A DNA stretch of 22,994 nucleotides, taken from the NCBI GenBank assembly GCA_934394595.1, contig CAKRRX010000037.1, forward strand, positions 1-22,994, written 5' to 3'. Each line of letters opens with the position of its first letter. Within the stretch, counting starts at the first letter, position 1. Source of the stretch: an uncultured Blautia sp. (GTDB taxonomy: Bacteria > Bacillota > Clostridia > Lachnospirales > Lachnospiraceae). Shown one piece after another: positions 7,041 to 16,063 of the stretch. The position numbers and the translations under genes were made by a program. The notes beneath the pieces were generated by a model. It made no database searches. It saw only the letters and a list, made by a program, of their open reading frames with translations, and was not told where the DNA came from.

Positions 7041-9659
7041 ATGCAGATCATCGACTTAAGCGGTTCCTGGAATTATCGCACAGATGAAAAAGACAACGGA
7101 ATGCAGGAGCAATACTATAATCAGGAATTTGTTTCCTCCCCATTTTTACTTCCCGGTTCCACCTGTGACAACCACATTGGAACTCCGGCACAATATCACG
7201 AAGAATTTAACCCACAGACAGTCCGGGCGCCAAGAGAACGCTATGAATATGTGGGACCTCTTTGGCTTCAGAAAAAGATTACTATTCCTCAATCCTTTCA
7301 GGGGCAGACCATCTGCCTTTTCCTGGAACGTGTCAACATGGCTTCCCGGCTTTGGATCGATGGGACAAAGATTGACAGACAGGTGATTTCTTTTGGTACT
7401 CCTCATATTTATGACCTTACCCGCCACCTCACTCCTGGCAAACACACTATCACACTTCAGCTTGATAACCGCAATCTTCTCAATCTGGACACCATGTCCA
7501 GCGGCTACAGTACAGATACCCAGGGGTTCTGGAATGGAATACTGGGGAAAATACAGCTGATCTGCCAGCCCCCATTCCATCTGGAAAACATTCAGGTTTA
7601 TCCAGATGACAGCGGCATTCTGGTGAAGACTGTTCAGACCTGTGACATCTACTCACCGCTAGAACGAGGACAGGCAGCCATAGAACTTACCGTTGCCGGA
7701 CCTGATGGCAGATCTTACCCTATGCGCAGCTTTTCCTGTGAGTTTTTTAACTCTCGCCAGGTAAATTATTTCCGGTATGATATGGAAGATTTTATTCCCT
7801 GGAATGAGTTTCATCCTGCTCTTTACACCCTTACAGTAAAATACACCTATAAAGATTCCACAGACGAAAAGCAGGTCACTTTTGGAATGCGTACCATTCA
7901 GTCACAAGGCAATCAGCTTATGCTGAACCACGCCCCCCTGTCACTTCGCGGAACTGTAAACTGTGCTATTTACCCTCTTACCGGATATCCGCCTACAGAC
8001 TATGAGACATGGGAAAAACACTTTGGCATCCTTCAGTCCTATGGCCTGAACCATGTGCGTTTCCATACCTGGTGTCCTCCAGAAAATGCCTTTGTGGCAG
8101 CTGACAGGCTTGGTATGTATCTTTCTGTGGAAATGCCTCTCTGGCTGAATAAGGACGTTTGCACCCTGGAATGTGGCGATGATCCGATACACAGAAGCTT
8201 CTTCCACCAGGAAGCAGAGGCCATCTCCCGAACCTATGGCAATCATCCAAGTTTTCTTATGTTTGCCAATGGAAATGAAAATATGGGCGATTTTTCTCTT
8301 CTGGAAGACATCACTACCCAGATCAAGGCACTGGATAACCGCAGGCTTTATACACTCACCTCCAACTTTGATCACCCGATACTTCCCTGTGAAGACTATC
8401 TTTGCGCCTTTGAAGCAGGCGGCCACAAGATCCGTATCCAGGATCTCCACGATGAAGTAGGAAAGGATACCTGCCTGACCTATGAGGAAGCCGTAAAAGA
8501 CGTGCCGGTTCCTATTATTTCCTTTGAAACAGGACAGTACTGCACTTACCCGGATCTGGATATTATGGATAAATATACAGGCAACATGGTTCCGGTAAAT
8601 TACTACAGTGTAAAAAAGCACATGGAAAAATGCGGCGTTTCCAACCGCATGAAGGACTATGCAAAAGCTTCTGGCGACCTTGCAGTAAAGCTTTATAAAG
8701 AGGACATAGAAGCTGTCATGCGTACCCATCATATGGGCGGTTTCCAGCTTCTTGCACTTACCGATTATACAGGCCAGGACACCGCTACTATCGGCATTCT
8801 GGATGCATTTTTTGAAAGCAAGGGATTTATCTCTCCGGCAGAATTCCGAAATTTCTGCGGACCTGTAGTACCTTTGTTTAAAGCAAAAAGAATTTTTACT
8901 GTTGGAGAAATTCTTCATGCACAGCTGGATCTCTATGATTATGGCGAAACAGCCATCCCTGATCCCACCTATAAAATCACACTTTCCAAAGAAGATCAGG
9001 TTCTCTTTACTGCAAAGACCACGGATTCCCAGCTTGACATTCCTCTTGACTTTATCTCCCATGCAATGGAAGTAAAAGTCACCCTGTCAGTGGAACAGTA
9101 TCAGAATACCTGGAGGATTTTTGTTTTCACAAAAGAAAAAGCGCCCCGAAAGCCAACCGTTCTTAAAAGCCTCACCCAGGTAAAAGAACTATTGGAAAAT
9201 GGAGGTACCGGAATCCTTACACCTGCTCTTTTAAAGGAATCTATCCCAGGAAGCTTTATCCCGGTATTCTGGTCCCCCATGTTCTTCCCTACCACCAACC
9301 CATGCGGAGCCATTATCCACCAGGAGCACCCGATTTTCCAGGATTTCCCCACTAAACAGTATCCCGATTATCAATGGAAAGAACTTCTGGAAAACTCCCG
9401 TTCCATGGATTTTTCCGATTTTCCAGCTGATTTTACTCCGATTGTGGAAATGGTTCCAAACTATGCTGACAATACACCTTCCTCTTCTTTATGGGAGGCA
9501 AAAATAGGAAAAGCCAGAATCCTTTTCTGTGGATTTGATCTTTCCAAAGAGGATCCGGCTTCTGTACAGCTGAAACACGCAGTATACACTTACGTAAATT
9601 CCGACGCCTTCCAGCCGGAAAATACTATTTCAGAAGAACTCCTGTTGAGTAAGCTCTAA
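7041..9659 (+). CDS. Glycoside hydrolase family 2 protein, specificity unknown
   Basis: 872-residue cytoplasmic enzyme (no signal peptide) with GH2 architecture: a sugar-binding jelly-roll domain (about 1-175, 'LSGSWNYR', 'LFLERVNMASRLWIDG'), an Ig-like domain (about 180-285), and a TIM barrel (about 290-600). The probable acid/base is Glu413 in NGNENMG and the probable nucleophile is Glu496 in ISFETGQY. A beta-rich C-terminal part follows, and residues about 720-860 look like an amidotransferase-like or trimer domain (GKARILFCGFDLS). The barrel differs from classical LacZ, so beta-galactosidase should not be assumed; beta-glucuronidase, beta-mannosidase or arabinopyranosidase are open. The start is fixed by AGGAGG 7 bases upstream. 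The gene is convergent with the GH112/GH1 operon, suggesting but not proving a shared glycan diet. The family call is strong; the substrate is unknown. Confidence 0.85.
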   Translation: MQIIDLSGSWNYRTDEKDNGMQEQYYNQEFVSSPFLLPGSTCDNHIGTPAQYHEEFNPQTVRAPRERYEYVGPLWLQKKITIPQSFQGQTICLFLERVNMASRLWIDGTKIDRQVISFGTPHIYDLTRHLTPGKHTITLQLDNRNLLNLDTMSSGYSTDTQGFWNGILGKIQLICQPPFHLENIQVYPDDSGILVKTVQTCDIYSPLERGQAAIELTVAGPDGRSYPMRSFSCEFFNSRQVNYFRYDMEDFIPWNEFHPALYTLTVKYTYKDSTDEKQVTFGMRTIQSQGNQLMLNHAPLSLRGTVNCAIYPLTGYPPTDYETWEKHFGILQSYGLNHVRFHTWCPPENAFVAADRLGMYLSVEMPLWLNKDVCTLECGDDPIHRSFFHQEAEAISRTYGNHPSFLMFANGNENMGDFSLLEDITTQIKALDNRRLYTLTSNFDHPILPCEDYLCAFEAGGHKIRIQDLHDEVGKDTCLTYEEAVKDVPVPIISFETGQYCTYPDLDIMDKYTGNMVPVNYYSVKKHMEKCGVSNRMKDYAKASGDLAVKLYKEDIEAVMRTHHMGGFQLLALTDYTGQDTATIGILDAFFESKGFISPAEFRNFCGPVVPLFKAKRIFTVGEILHAQLDLYDYGETAIPDPTYKITLSKEDQVLFTAKTTDSQLDIPLDFISHAMEVKVTLSVEQYQNTWRIFVFTKEKAPRKPTVLKSLTQVKELLENGGTGILTPALLKESIPGSFIPVFWSPMFFPTTNPCGAIIHQEHPIFQDFPTKQYPDYQWKELLENSRSMDFSDFPADFTPIVEMVPNYADNTPSSSLWEAKIGKARILFCGFDLSKEDPASVQLKHAVYTYVNSDAFQPENTISEELLLSKL

Positions 9660-9665
9660 TACATC

Positions 9666-9717
9666 AAAAAAATGGATGTTTCCCAAAATTTTCCCAGGGA
9701 AACATCCATTTTTGATT
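9666..9717. terminator. Bidirectional terminator between GH2 and GH1 genes
   Basis: A 17-base-pair perfect stem (9668-9684 with 9697-9713; core TGGATGTTTCCC/GGGAAACATCCA) has a 12-base loop and is flanked by A and T runs. It therefore gives a U tract in both directions. It ends the + strand GH2 gene and the - strand sugar operon. Confidence 0.92.
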
Positions 9718-9723
9718 TTGCAC

Positions 9724-11070
9724 TTAATCCAGTCCACCCTTTTCCATAACCTGTCTGAACCAGTCAAAGCTCTTTTTCTTTATTCTTTTCTGGGTCTTGT
9801 GATCCACGTATACAAGGCCAAACTGGTTTTCATAGCCGGTAGCCCACTCAAAATTATCAAACAGGGACCACACAAAATAGCCGGCAAGAGGAACGCCCTC
9901 CTCCATTGCCTTGTGTGCCATTTCCAGATGGGTGTAGATATAGTCGATACGGGCCTCATCCAGGATCTGGCCGTTTCGATCCGGATGTTCCTGATAGCTT
10001 GCTCCATTCTCTGTAATATAAATTTTTGAAGGATGATAGTCCTTATGAAGCCTTATCAGGATCTTGTAAAGTCCCTCCGGGATCACCGGCATCTGATAAT
10101 GAGTCATGGGATTTCCACCGGAAAAGCCCGTTGCAAACTCAATAGGCCATACATTTTTGTCATCCACTGTGTAGTCAATATTGTAATAATTAAATCCAAG
10201 GAAATCCACAGGCACAGAAATCAGCTCCATGTCTTTGTCCAGAATTTCCGGCATTGTCACCCCACGTTTCTCATACCATTTCCACATATCTTCCGGATAC
10301 GTTCCGAAATAGACCGGATCCAGGAACCAGCGGTTTGCGTAGCCATCATGACGCACAGCAGCAGCCAAATCCTCTGCTTTATCCGTTAAGGGCTCCTTGG
10401 GACAAAGATTTAAGGTAAGTCCTATCTCTCCTTCCAGTCCCATGGAACGGAAAAGCTGTACCACCATTCCATGTCCCAGAAGCTGCACATGTGCAGTCTG
10501 GAGGGCTGCAGAAAAATCGTGCATTCCCGGTGCCATATCTCCCTGATAATGGCCTACAAAAGATACTACCCAAGGCTCATTTAAAGTAATCCAGTGATGC
10601 ACCTTTTCCCCAAATTCCGTAAAGACTACTTTACAAAAATCCCGAAAATGCTCTGCGGTCTTCCGGTTACACCATCCACCCTCATCCTGAAGTTTCTGGG
10701 GAAGATCCCAGTGATAAAGGGTCACATAAGGCACAATCCCAGCCTCATTGAGTCCGTCGATCAATTCCCGATAATAAGCAAGTCCTTCCTTTGAGACTTC
10801 CCCATATCCTCTTGGAAAGATTCGGGACCAGGCAATGGAAAAGCGATAAGCCTTTACTCCAAGCTCCTTTAAAAGGGCAATATCTTCCTGTACTCTGTGA
10901 TAACAGTCACAAGCCATATCCCCGTTGTCGCTATGCAGTACGCGGCCTGGGATGTGTGAGAAGCGATCCCATATGGTCTCGCCTCTTCCCCCTTCCTTTA
11001 CACCGCCTTCAATCTGGTAGGACGCCGTACTGACGCCCCACACAAAATCATCAGAAAACTGTATTTTCAT
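9724..11070 (-). CDS. Family 1 beta-glycosidase (beta-glucosidase type)
   Basis: 448-residue cytoplasmic GH1 enzyme that cleaves terminal beta-linked glucose or galactose. The acid/base is Glu165 in TLNEP and the nucleophile is Glu354 in ITENG. The N-terminal signature FVWGVSTASYQIEGG and the aglycone/glycone-site stretch FEWATGYENQFGLVYVD are present. The 'FEWATGY' and 'TQKR' forms point to the non-phosphorylated substrate branch rather than 6-phospho-beta-glucosidases, in line with an ABC transporter instead of a PTS. The frame is open to 11106, but the ATG at 11070 matches the family N-terminus (MKIQFSDDFVWG) and has GGAGG 12 bases upstream, while the 11106 start has no site. It is the last gene of the operon, 42 bases after the GH112 stop, and ends at the shared terminator. 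Confidence 0.92.
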   Translation of the reverse strand: MKIQFSDDFVWGVSTASYQIEGGVKEGGRGETIWDRFSHIPGRVLHSDNGDMACDCYHRVQEDIALLKELGVKAYRFSIAWSRIFPRGYGEVSKEGLAYYRELIDGLNEAGIVPYVTLYHWDLPQKLQDEGGWCNRKTAEHFRDFCKVVFTEFGEKVHHWITLNEPWVVSFVGHYQGDMAPGMHDFSAALQTAHVQLLGHGMVVQLFRSMGLEGEIGLTLNLCPKEPLTDKAEDLAAAVRHDGYANRWFLDPVYFGTYPEDMWKWYEKRGVTMPEILDKDMELISVPVDFLGFNYYNIDYTVDDKNVWPIEFATGFSGGNPMTHYQMPVIPEGLYKILIRLHKDYHPSKIYITENGASYQEHPDRNGQILDEARIDYIYTHLEMAHKAMEEGVPLAGYFVWSLFDNFEWATGYENQFGLVYVDHKTQKRIKKKSFDWFRQVMEKGGLD

Positions 11071-11112
11071 TTCCGGCTGTTTCCTCCATTTTTTCTGTCC
11101 ATGCACTACTTC

Positions 11113-13266
11113 TTACAGATCCATAACTACCTGATCATATGCACCGATGGTAAACTCTTTTGTTCCCCATTCAGTCTTTACGCTGGTCTTCTGCTCCTTA
11201 TCAGAGTTGTTGATCACAACCAGCTTGCGGCTTCCTGGATAGTATGCACACTCTGTATATTTGTTGTCTGTAAGATACATGCCATCAGACTCTTTATCTC
11301 CTACTGCAAGAAGCAGGTTCAGAAGCATACGGGTATTTTCCAGTGTATAGGAGAAACCTCCCATGTACACACCACAGCCTTTTCCAAATTCATGGATGGT
11401 AAGATCCGGATTTCCGTCATGGGCTGCCAGAACCTTTGCCTTCCCATCTGTAAGGAAGCGGTTTTCTTTTTCCGGTACAGTTGCTCCCTCCGGAAGGATT
11501 CCCTTGCTGTCCTCTACCTTAAACTGCCATTTTCCGTGGCATACCTTTGCACCTGTATCCTCATCCACGCCAAGTACCGGAGCCATGCGGTAATAACTGT
11601 CAAAGCCTTCCACTGCTGAAGGCTGATCAATACCGATAAATGCTCCGCCCTCATATACCCAGCGGTACAGACGGGTTACCACATCCTCATCCTTCCATGC
11701 ATCACCACCGCTCCATGCGCTGCCAGCACGTCCTGCATTGATCACAATGTCATATTTGTCCAGGATGCCTGCTTTTACGTCTTCAAAGCTGATGAAATCC
11801 ACATCTACAGGAAGTCCTGCAAGAGCCTCATTTACATGGATCAGATCATGCATATAAGTCTCATGGAAATGTCCGGAAAGTGTCCAGGAACGAAGGTGTC
11901 CCCAGTAATGAAGCACTGCAACCTTTGGTTTGATCACATAAGGGCTTCCGGATTTGTGGTATTCCTGCATCATACGGAATTCATCAGAAATTTTCTCGAT
12001 GTAATCCTGGAAATCCGGAAATTCTTCTGTGAGGTGCAGATATCCGCCAAGACCAATTCTCTGGATTGGCTGACGAAGAAGGGCACGGCGCACATTGTTC
12101 CAGTATTTCTTCGCATCCAGTGTGGGATTTCCACCCTCCATAAAGGTCGGTGCACCGCCAAGACCTACCGGGAACAGATACGGATGAAGACGGATCTCAT
12201 GAGTCTCTACCGGAACTCCGGCGCAAAGACGTACTTCGTATCCGTTAAATACGCATTTGATCAAACCGTCAAATCCAAATTCTTTAAATCTTTCGCCGTA
12301 AGGCTCCAGGCCTACCCAGCTGTCATCATAGAATACATAAGCTTTTTTGCCATATTTGTGCGTGATGTCGATCAGCTCTTTTGCAACCTCAATTACAAAG
12401 GAATTGATAAACTTCATCCAGTCTTTTTTTCTCTTGTCAGCAGGCATATGGGTTACATGACGGTCTCCCTTGTTCACGAAATCCTCTGCTGTCATGGAGT
12501 AGCCATACTCTTTTTCAAAGTCATCCAGAGCCTTGTCACTTACTGTAAAGTCATAAGAACCCCAGTCTGTGAAAAGATTGCGTTTTCTCTCATCAGAGCC
12601 CCAGATCCATACGAAATTGTAGAACAGAGAAGTGAAACGCACTACTGTGGTATCCGGATGAGTCTTACACCAGTTCTCCATCCAGTCTGTCAGATACTTC
12701 CTTGTTTCCGGATAGCGTGGATCCACCTGCATCAGATGCTCTTTGTCCCAGTTGTTTGTGGTATGGTTGTACATGGAAATCTCTTCCCAGATACGATAAG
12801 CCAGAAAGCTTACCGTGTATGTATGAAAGGGTTCAACACCGGAAATGGTCACTACCTGTGTCTCTTTGTTGTAGCTCCATTTCTCCCTGGGAACTTCTTC
12901 ATTTACAGTGCGGTCATATACCTGCCAGTATTTCATGGACGCATCTGTAGTATTTACCTGAAACTGCTCATCGAAAAATTCTTTCATGATCTCTACTTCC
13001 AGAGTGTCTGTGGAAGCAATCTGGGGAGAAGTCATCAGGAATGTCTGCTGAAGCTGATCCGGATGTGCCTTTGCCCACTCATTGTGATCACGGATGATAC
13101 AGATTGTAGAATAAATTCCATATCCGGCTTTCAGGATATCATCAGAAAGCACAGTTCCATCGCTGTCACGGATCACATCTGCACCCCATTTATCTGCCAT
13201 TTTTAATGTCAATGCCTCATATCCGGCTTCTCCCGGAAGGGTAAAGCCACCTTTTAATTTACTCAT
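11113..13266 (-). CDS. GH112 beta-galactoside phosphorylase (galacto-N-biose/lacto-N-biose type)
   Basis: 717-residue cytoplasmic phosphorylase of family GH112, which splits Gal-beta-1,3-HexNAc (or, in one branch, Gal-beta-1,4-Rha) with phosphate to alpha-galactose-1-phosphate and the free second sugar. It aligns along its length, from memory, with the Bifidobacterium enzyme: GGFTLPGE..., RDHNEW, SFLAY.IW, MYNHTTNNW, YGGYL-like GLGGYLHL, and the C-terminal VVINNSDKEQKT. The general acid is probably Asp315 in YDDSW. The position matching Bifidobacterium Val162, reported to affect acceptor choice, is Ile163 here. The ATG at 13266 follows GGGAGG by 6 bases and fits the family start; the frame opens at 13293. 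It lies 11 bases after the aldo/keto reductase stop. Galacto-N-biose, lacto-N-biose and galactosyl-rhamnose specificity cannot be separated with certainty. Confidence 0.92.
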   Translation of the reverse strand: MSKLKGGFTLPGEAGYEALTLKMADKWGADVIRDSDGTVLSDDILKAGYGIYSTICIIRDHNEWAKAHPDQLQQTFLMTSPQIASTDTLEVEIMKEFFDEQFQVNTTDASMKYWQVYDRTVNEEVPREKWSYNKETQVVTISGVEPFHTYTVSFLAYRIWEEISMYNHTTNNWDKEHLMQVDPRYPETRKYLTDWMENWCKTHPDTTVVRFTSLFYNFVWIWGSDERKRNLFTDWGSYDFTVSDKALDDFEKEYGYSMTAEDFVNKGDRHVTHMPADKRKKDWMKFINSFVIEVAKELIDITHKYGKKAYVFYDDSWVGLEPYGERFKEFGFDGLIKCVFNGYEVRLCAGVPVETHEIRLHPYLFPVGLGGAPTFMEGGNPTLDAKKYWNNVRRALLRQPIQRIGLGGYLHLTEEFPDFQDYIEKISDEFRMMQEYHKSGSPYVIKPKVAVLHYWGHLRSWTLSGHFHETYMHDLIHVNEALAGLPVDVDFISFEDVKAGILDKYDIVINAGRAGSAWSGGDAWKDEDVVTRLYRWVYEGGAFIGIDQPSAVEGFDSYYRMAPVLGVDEDTGAKVCHGKWQFKVEDSKGILPEGATVPEKENRFLTDGKAKVLAAHDGNPDLTIHEFGKGCGVYMGGFSYTLENTRMLLNLLLAVGDKESDGMYLTDNKYTECAYYPGSRKLVVINNSDKEQKTSVKTEWGTKEFTIGAYDQVVMDL

Positions 13267-13277
13267 TTTTTCCTCCC

Positions 13278-14282
13278 TTAGCTGATTTTGCAAATGCTGT
13301 TGATCTTTGCCTTTTCTTCGTCTGTAAATGTAGTATTTTCCACAATGGAAATATTTTCCAGAATCTGCTCAGGCTTGGAAGCTCCGATCAGTACAGAGCA
13401 AACCTCATCATCCTTGAGAATCCAGGAAAGTGCCATCTGTGCAAGTGTCTGTCCACGCTGGGCAGCCATTTTATTTAATTCTTCAATCTGATGGAGACGC
13501 TCCGGTGTCAGGGCATCTGCCTTTAAAAATCTGTGATCTCTTGCAATACGGCTGTCTTTTGGAATTCCATGGAGATATTTGTCTGTAAGAAGGCCCTGTG
13601 CCAGCGGACTGAATGCAATAATTCCCATTCCTTTTTCCTTACAGCATTTCTTCACACCATCCTCTTCAATGGTACGATCAAAAATAGAGTATCTTCTCTG
13701 ATTTACGATCAACGGGCAATGAAGCTCTTTCATGATCTCAACTGCTTTTTCGGTATACTCTTTGTTGTAATTGGAAATACCGGCATACAGAGCTTTTCCG
13801 CTTCTTACGATAGAAGCAAGTGCTTCCATTGTCTCTTCCAGCGGAGTCTCCGGATCCATGCGGTGATGATAGAAAATATCCACATATTCCAGTCCCAGAC
13901 GTTTCAGGCTCTGGTCAAGGCTTGCTGTGAGATATTTCTTGCTTCCCCAGTCACCATAAGGGCCTGCCCACATGTCATAACCTGCTTTTGTGGTAACCAC
14001 CAGCTCATCTCTGTAGGGTCTGAAATCCTCGCGAAGGATTCTTCCTGCATTTTCCTCAGCACTACCATATACAGGGCCATAATTATTTGCCAGGTCAAAC
14101 TGTGTGATGCCCACATCAAAAGCAGTTCTGCACATTGCCTTCATCACATCATAATTGTCCTTACTTCCAAAATTATGCCAGAAGCCAAGAGACACAGCCG
14201 GAAATTTCAGGCCGCTTTTTCCAACACGGTTATACACCATTTTTTCGTATCGCTTGTCGCTTGCAACGTATACATCTGCCAT
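13278..14282 (-). CDS. Aldo/keto reductase, YghZ/GPR (L-glyceraldehyde 3-phosphate reductase) type
   Basis: 334-residue NADPH-dependent oxidoreductase with an (alpha/beta)8 barrel. It resembles E. coli YghZ throughout (SLGFWHNFG, FDLANNYGP, GSAEENAGRILREDF, TKAGYDMW, GGS/WGSKKYL, SLDQSLKRLGLEYVDIFY). The catalytic tetrad is visible as Asp63, Tyr68, Lys99 and His140. Family members reduce L-glyceraldehyde 3-phosphate and small aldehydes such as methylglyoxal; a sugar-derived aldehyde is plausible here but unproven. AAGGAG lies 9 bases before the ATG. The gene sits 19 bases after the sensor kinase stop and 11 bases before GH112, so it is very likely co-transcribed with both. Why a reductase belongs to this sugar operon is not obvious. 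Confidence 0.9.
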   Translation of the reverse strand: MADVYVASDKRYEKMVYNRVGKSGLKFPAVSLGFWHNFGSKDNYDVMKAMCRTAFDVGITQFDLANNYGPVYGSAEENAGRILREDFRPYRDELVVTTKAGYDMWAGPYGDWGSKKYLTASLDQSLKRLGLEYVDIFYHHRMDPETPLEETMEALASIVRSGKALYAGISNYNKEYTEKAVEIMKELHCPLIVNQRRYSIFDRTIEEDGVKKCCKEKGMGIIAFSPLAQGLLTDKYLHGIPKDSRIARDHRFLKADALTPERLHQIEELNKMAAQRGQTLAQMALSWILKDDEVCSVLIGASKPEQILENISIVENTTFTDEEKAKINSICKIS

Positions 14283-14301
14283 CTTTCTTTTCTCCTTTTC
14301 T

Positions 14302-16062
14302 TTATATATTATTTTCCACTTCCTTTGTTTTCACATAAGGAACTGTCATAATTACCTTTGTTCCCACACCCAGTTCACTTTCGATCACCAGATCATAGGG
14401 TTCTCCATAGATTTCCCGGATCCTGTTCCGGACATTTGCCACGCCGATCTTTCGCACGCCGCCTTTTTGCTCATGTCCCGGACGCATCTGTTCGGCAAGA
14501 GTTTCCGGAGACATTCCCACACCATTGTCTTCTACACTGACTACCAGATGCTCGTTCTCTTTGCATACACTGATTTTCAGCTTACATTTCTCTTCCTTTG
14601 GAACAATTCCATGGAAAATTGCGTTTTCCACAGCCGGCTGTACCATAACATTCAGGATTTCACAATCCATCAGTTCTTCTGCACAGTCAATCTCATAAGT
14701 GAACTTGTCTGCATAACGGTATTTTTGCAGATACAGATAATTTTCCACAGTGCGAAGCTCTTTTCGCACAGTCTGGTATACAGAATCCCGCACATCCAGT
14801 GTACTCTGCAAAAGGGAGATAAACGCATTTGCAAAATCTGCAATCTGTCCATTTCCACTCATCCTTGCCATATACACAATGGAATTCATAGTATTATAGA
14901 TAAAATGAGGATTGATCTGAAGCATCAGATTTTCAATCTGCATCCTTCTCAAAACCTTTTCATGTTCTACAGACTGATGCATGTAATCCCGTATATCCAC
15001 TACCATCTTGTTAAACACATCTGCCAGCATCTCCAGCTCATCATCTGTGTGAATATCCACACTTACGTCAAAATTCCCCTGTCCAACCTCAACAGCAGCA
15101 GCGCTCAATTGATTCACAGGTGTAACGATCTGCCGGATAGCCCTTGGGAGAATGTATAAAAGTGCCCCCATGATAATGGCAAATATAGCAAGAAGATAAA
15201 GGTTTCCCCTCACTGCCTGCTCCATCAGCCGTACACCGGATATTTCCGAAACAAAAAGACAGTTGTCATCTATCTCATCTGCCACAATATACACATCTCC
15301 ACGTGAACTTTCAATGATTCCGTTTTCATTTTCCCTTTGGATCTGGTCATAGTCTTTTTTCAGTCTGCCGTGACAGATCACAGGCTCTGCATTGGAATCA
15401 TACAGACAGTATCCTTCCAGAAGATCTGAATCCAACTGCACCATTTTTTCCAGTTCCTTAAGTTTTACACTGACTACCAGCTTTCCAAGTTCTTTTCCTG
15501 CATTTTCTACAGAATAATAACTAAGCATATAGCTCATTACGTCTACCTGATAGCCATCCTGATCCGCTTCTGAAGGATGGATTTTGGTATATCCGGATGT
15601 CCGGCCAGATTCCCAGAACTCCTCATACCAGGGATTTTTTTCCGGATCAAAAGGATCCTTAATGTTTCTGCTGGAAAAAGTCCTTCCATCTTCTGTGTAG
15701 ATCATAATCTCATGAATAGACGAAATAATATGCAAATAAGTGGTCAGTGTTTCCTGCACTTTTCGTCTCTGATAGAGATAATTTCCCGTAGAATCCGCTG
15801 GTGCCGCAATTCCCTTCTGTACTACGTCATCATAAATCACCTGTTTGGCAATGTTGCTTATGGTGCTTTGTAGGTTGGAAATCTGAGCAGCAGTTTTATC
15901 CACCTGATTTCTCTGGTTGATGATTTCCTGAGTACGGTAGTAATTATAAGAAGTGGAAATCACCACAATAAAAATCAGAAAAAAGGCCACCAAAACAGGA
16001 AACAGCACTATACGTGTGATCCGAAGCTGCAGTTTTCCTTTTTTAATGCCTTTTTTATTCAT
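14302..16062 (-). CDS. Two-component sensor histidine kinase, YesM type
   Basis: 586-residue membrane sensor. A first membrane helix (about 17-40), an extracellular region of about 245 residues (Cache-like, with NPWYEEFWESGRTSGYTKIH) and a second helix (about 286-306) are followed by a HAMP linker. The His_kinase domain has QINPHFIYNTMNSI (phosphorylated His386) and the ATPase domain has VQPAVENAIFHGI, EDNGVGM and GVANVRNRI. This is the usual YesM layout that senses extracellular carbohydrates or their binding proteins. The ATG at 16062 follows AAGGA by 9 bases and starts one base after the regulator's stop. An in-frame ATG at 16071 would overlap the regulator by 8 bases but has no spaced ribosome site. 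Its partner is the regulator directly upstream. The ligand is presumably the operon's sugar (inference). Confidence 0.93.
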   Translation of the reverse strand: MNKKGIKKGKLQLRITRIVLFPVLVAFFLIFIVVISTSYNYYRTQEIINQRNQVDKTAAQISNLQSTISNIAKQVIYDDVVQKGIAAPADSTGNYLYQRRKVQETLTTYLHIISSIHEIMIYTEDGRTFSSRNIKDPFDPEKNPWYEEFWESGRTSGYTKIHPSEADQDGYQVDVMSYMLSYYSVENAGKELGKLVVSVKLKELEKMVQLDSDLLEGYCLYDSNAEPVICHGRLKKDYDQIQRENENGIIESSRGDVYIVADEIDDNCLFVSEISGVRLMEQAVRGNLYLLAIFAIIMGALLYILPRAIRQIVTPVNQLSAAAVEVGQGNFDVSVDIHTDDELEMLADVFNKMVVDIRDYMHQSVEHEKVLRRMQIENLMLQINPHFIYNTMNSIVYMARMSGNGQIADFANAFISLLQSTLDVRDSVYQTVRKELRTVENYLYLQKYRYADKFTYEIDCAEELMDCEILNVMVQPAVENAIFHGIVPKEEKCKLKISVCKENEHLVVSVEDNGVGMSPETLAEQMRPGHEQKGGVRKIGVANVRNRIREIYGEPYDLVIESELGVGTKVIMTVPYVKTKEVENNI

Positions 16063-16063
16063 A

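Noticed and set aside
7941..9062. 373-codon open frame on the - strand
   Set aside because: It lies wholly inside the GH2 gene, has no recognisable family motif, and the + strand frame shows clear catalytic motifs.
11836..13206. 456-codon open frame on the + strand
   Set aside because: It is antisense to GH112, which is conserved over its full length; the translation is rich in Cys, His and Ile with no domain.
14155..15159. 334-codon open frame on the + strand
   Set aside because: It is antisense to the sensor kinase and reductase genes, both strongly supported.
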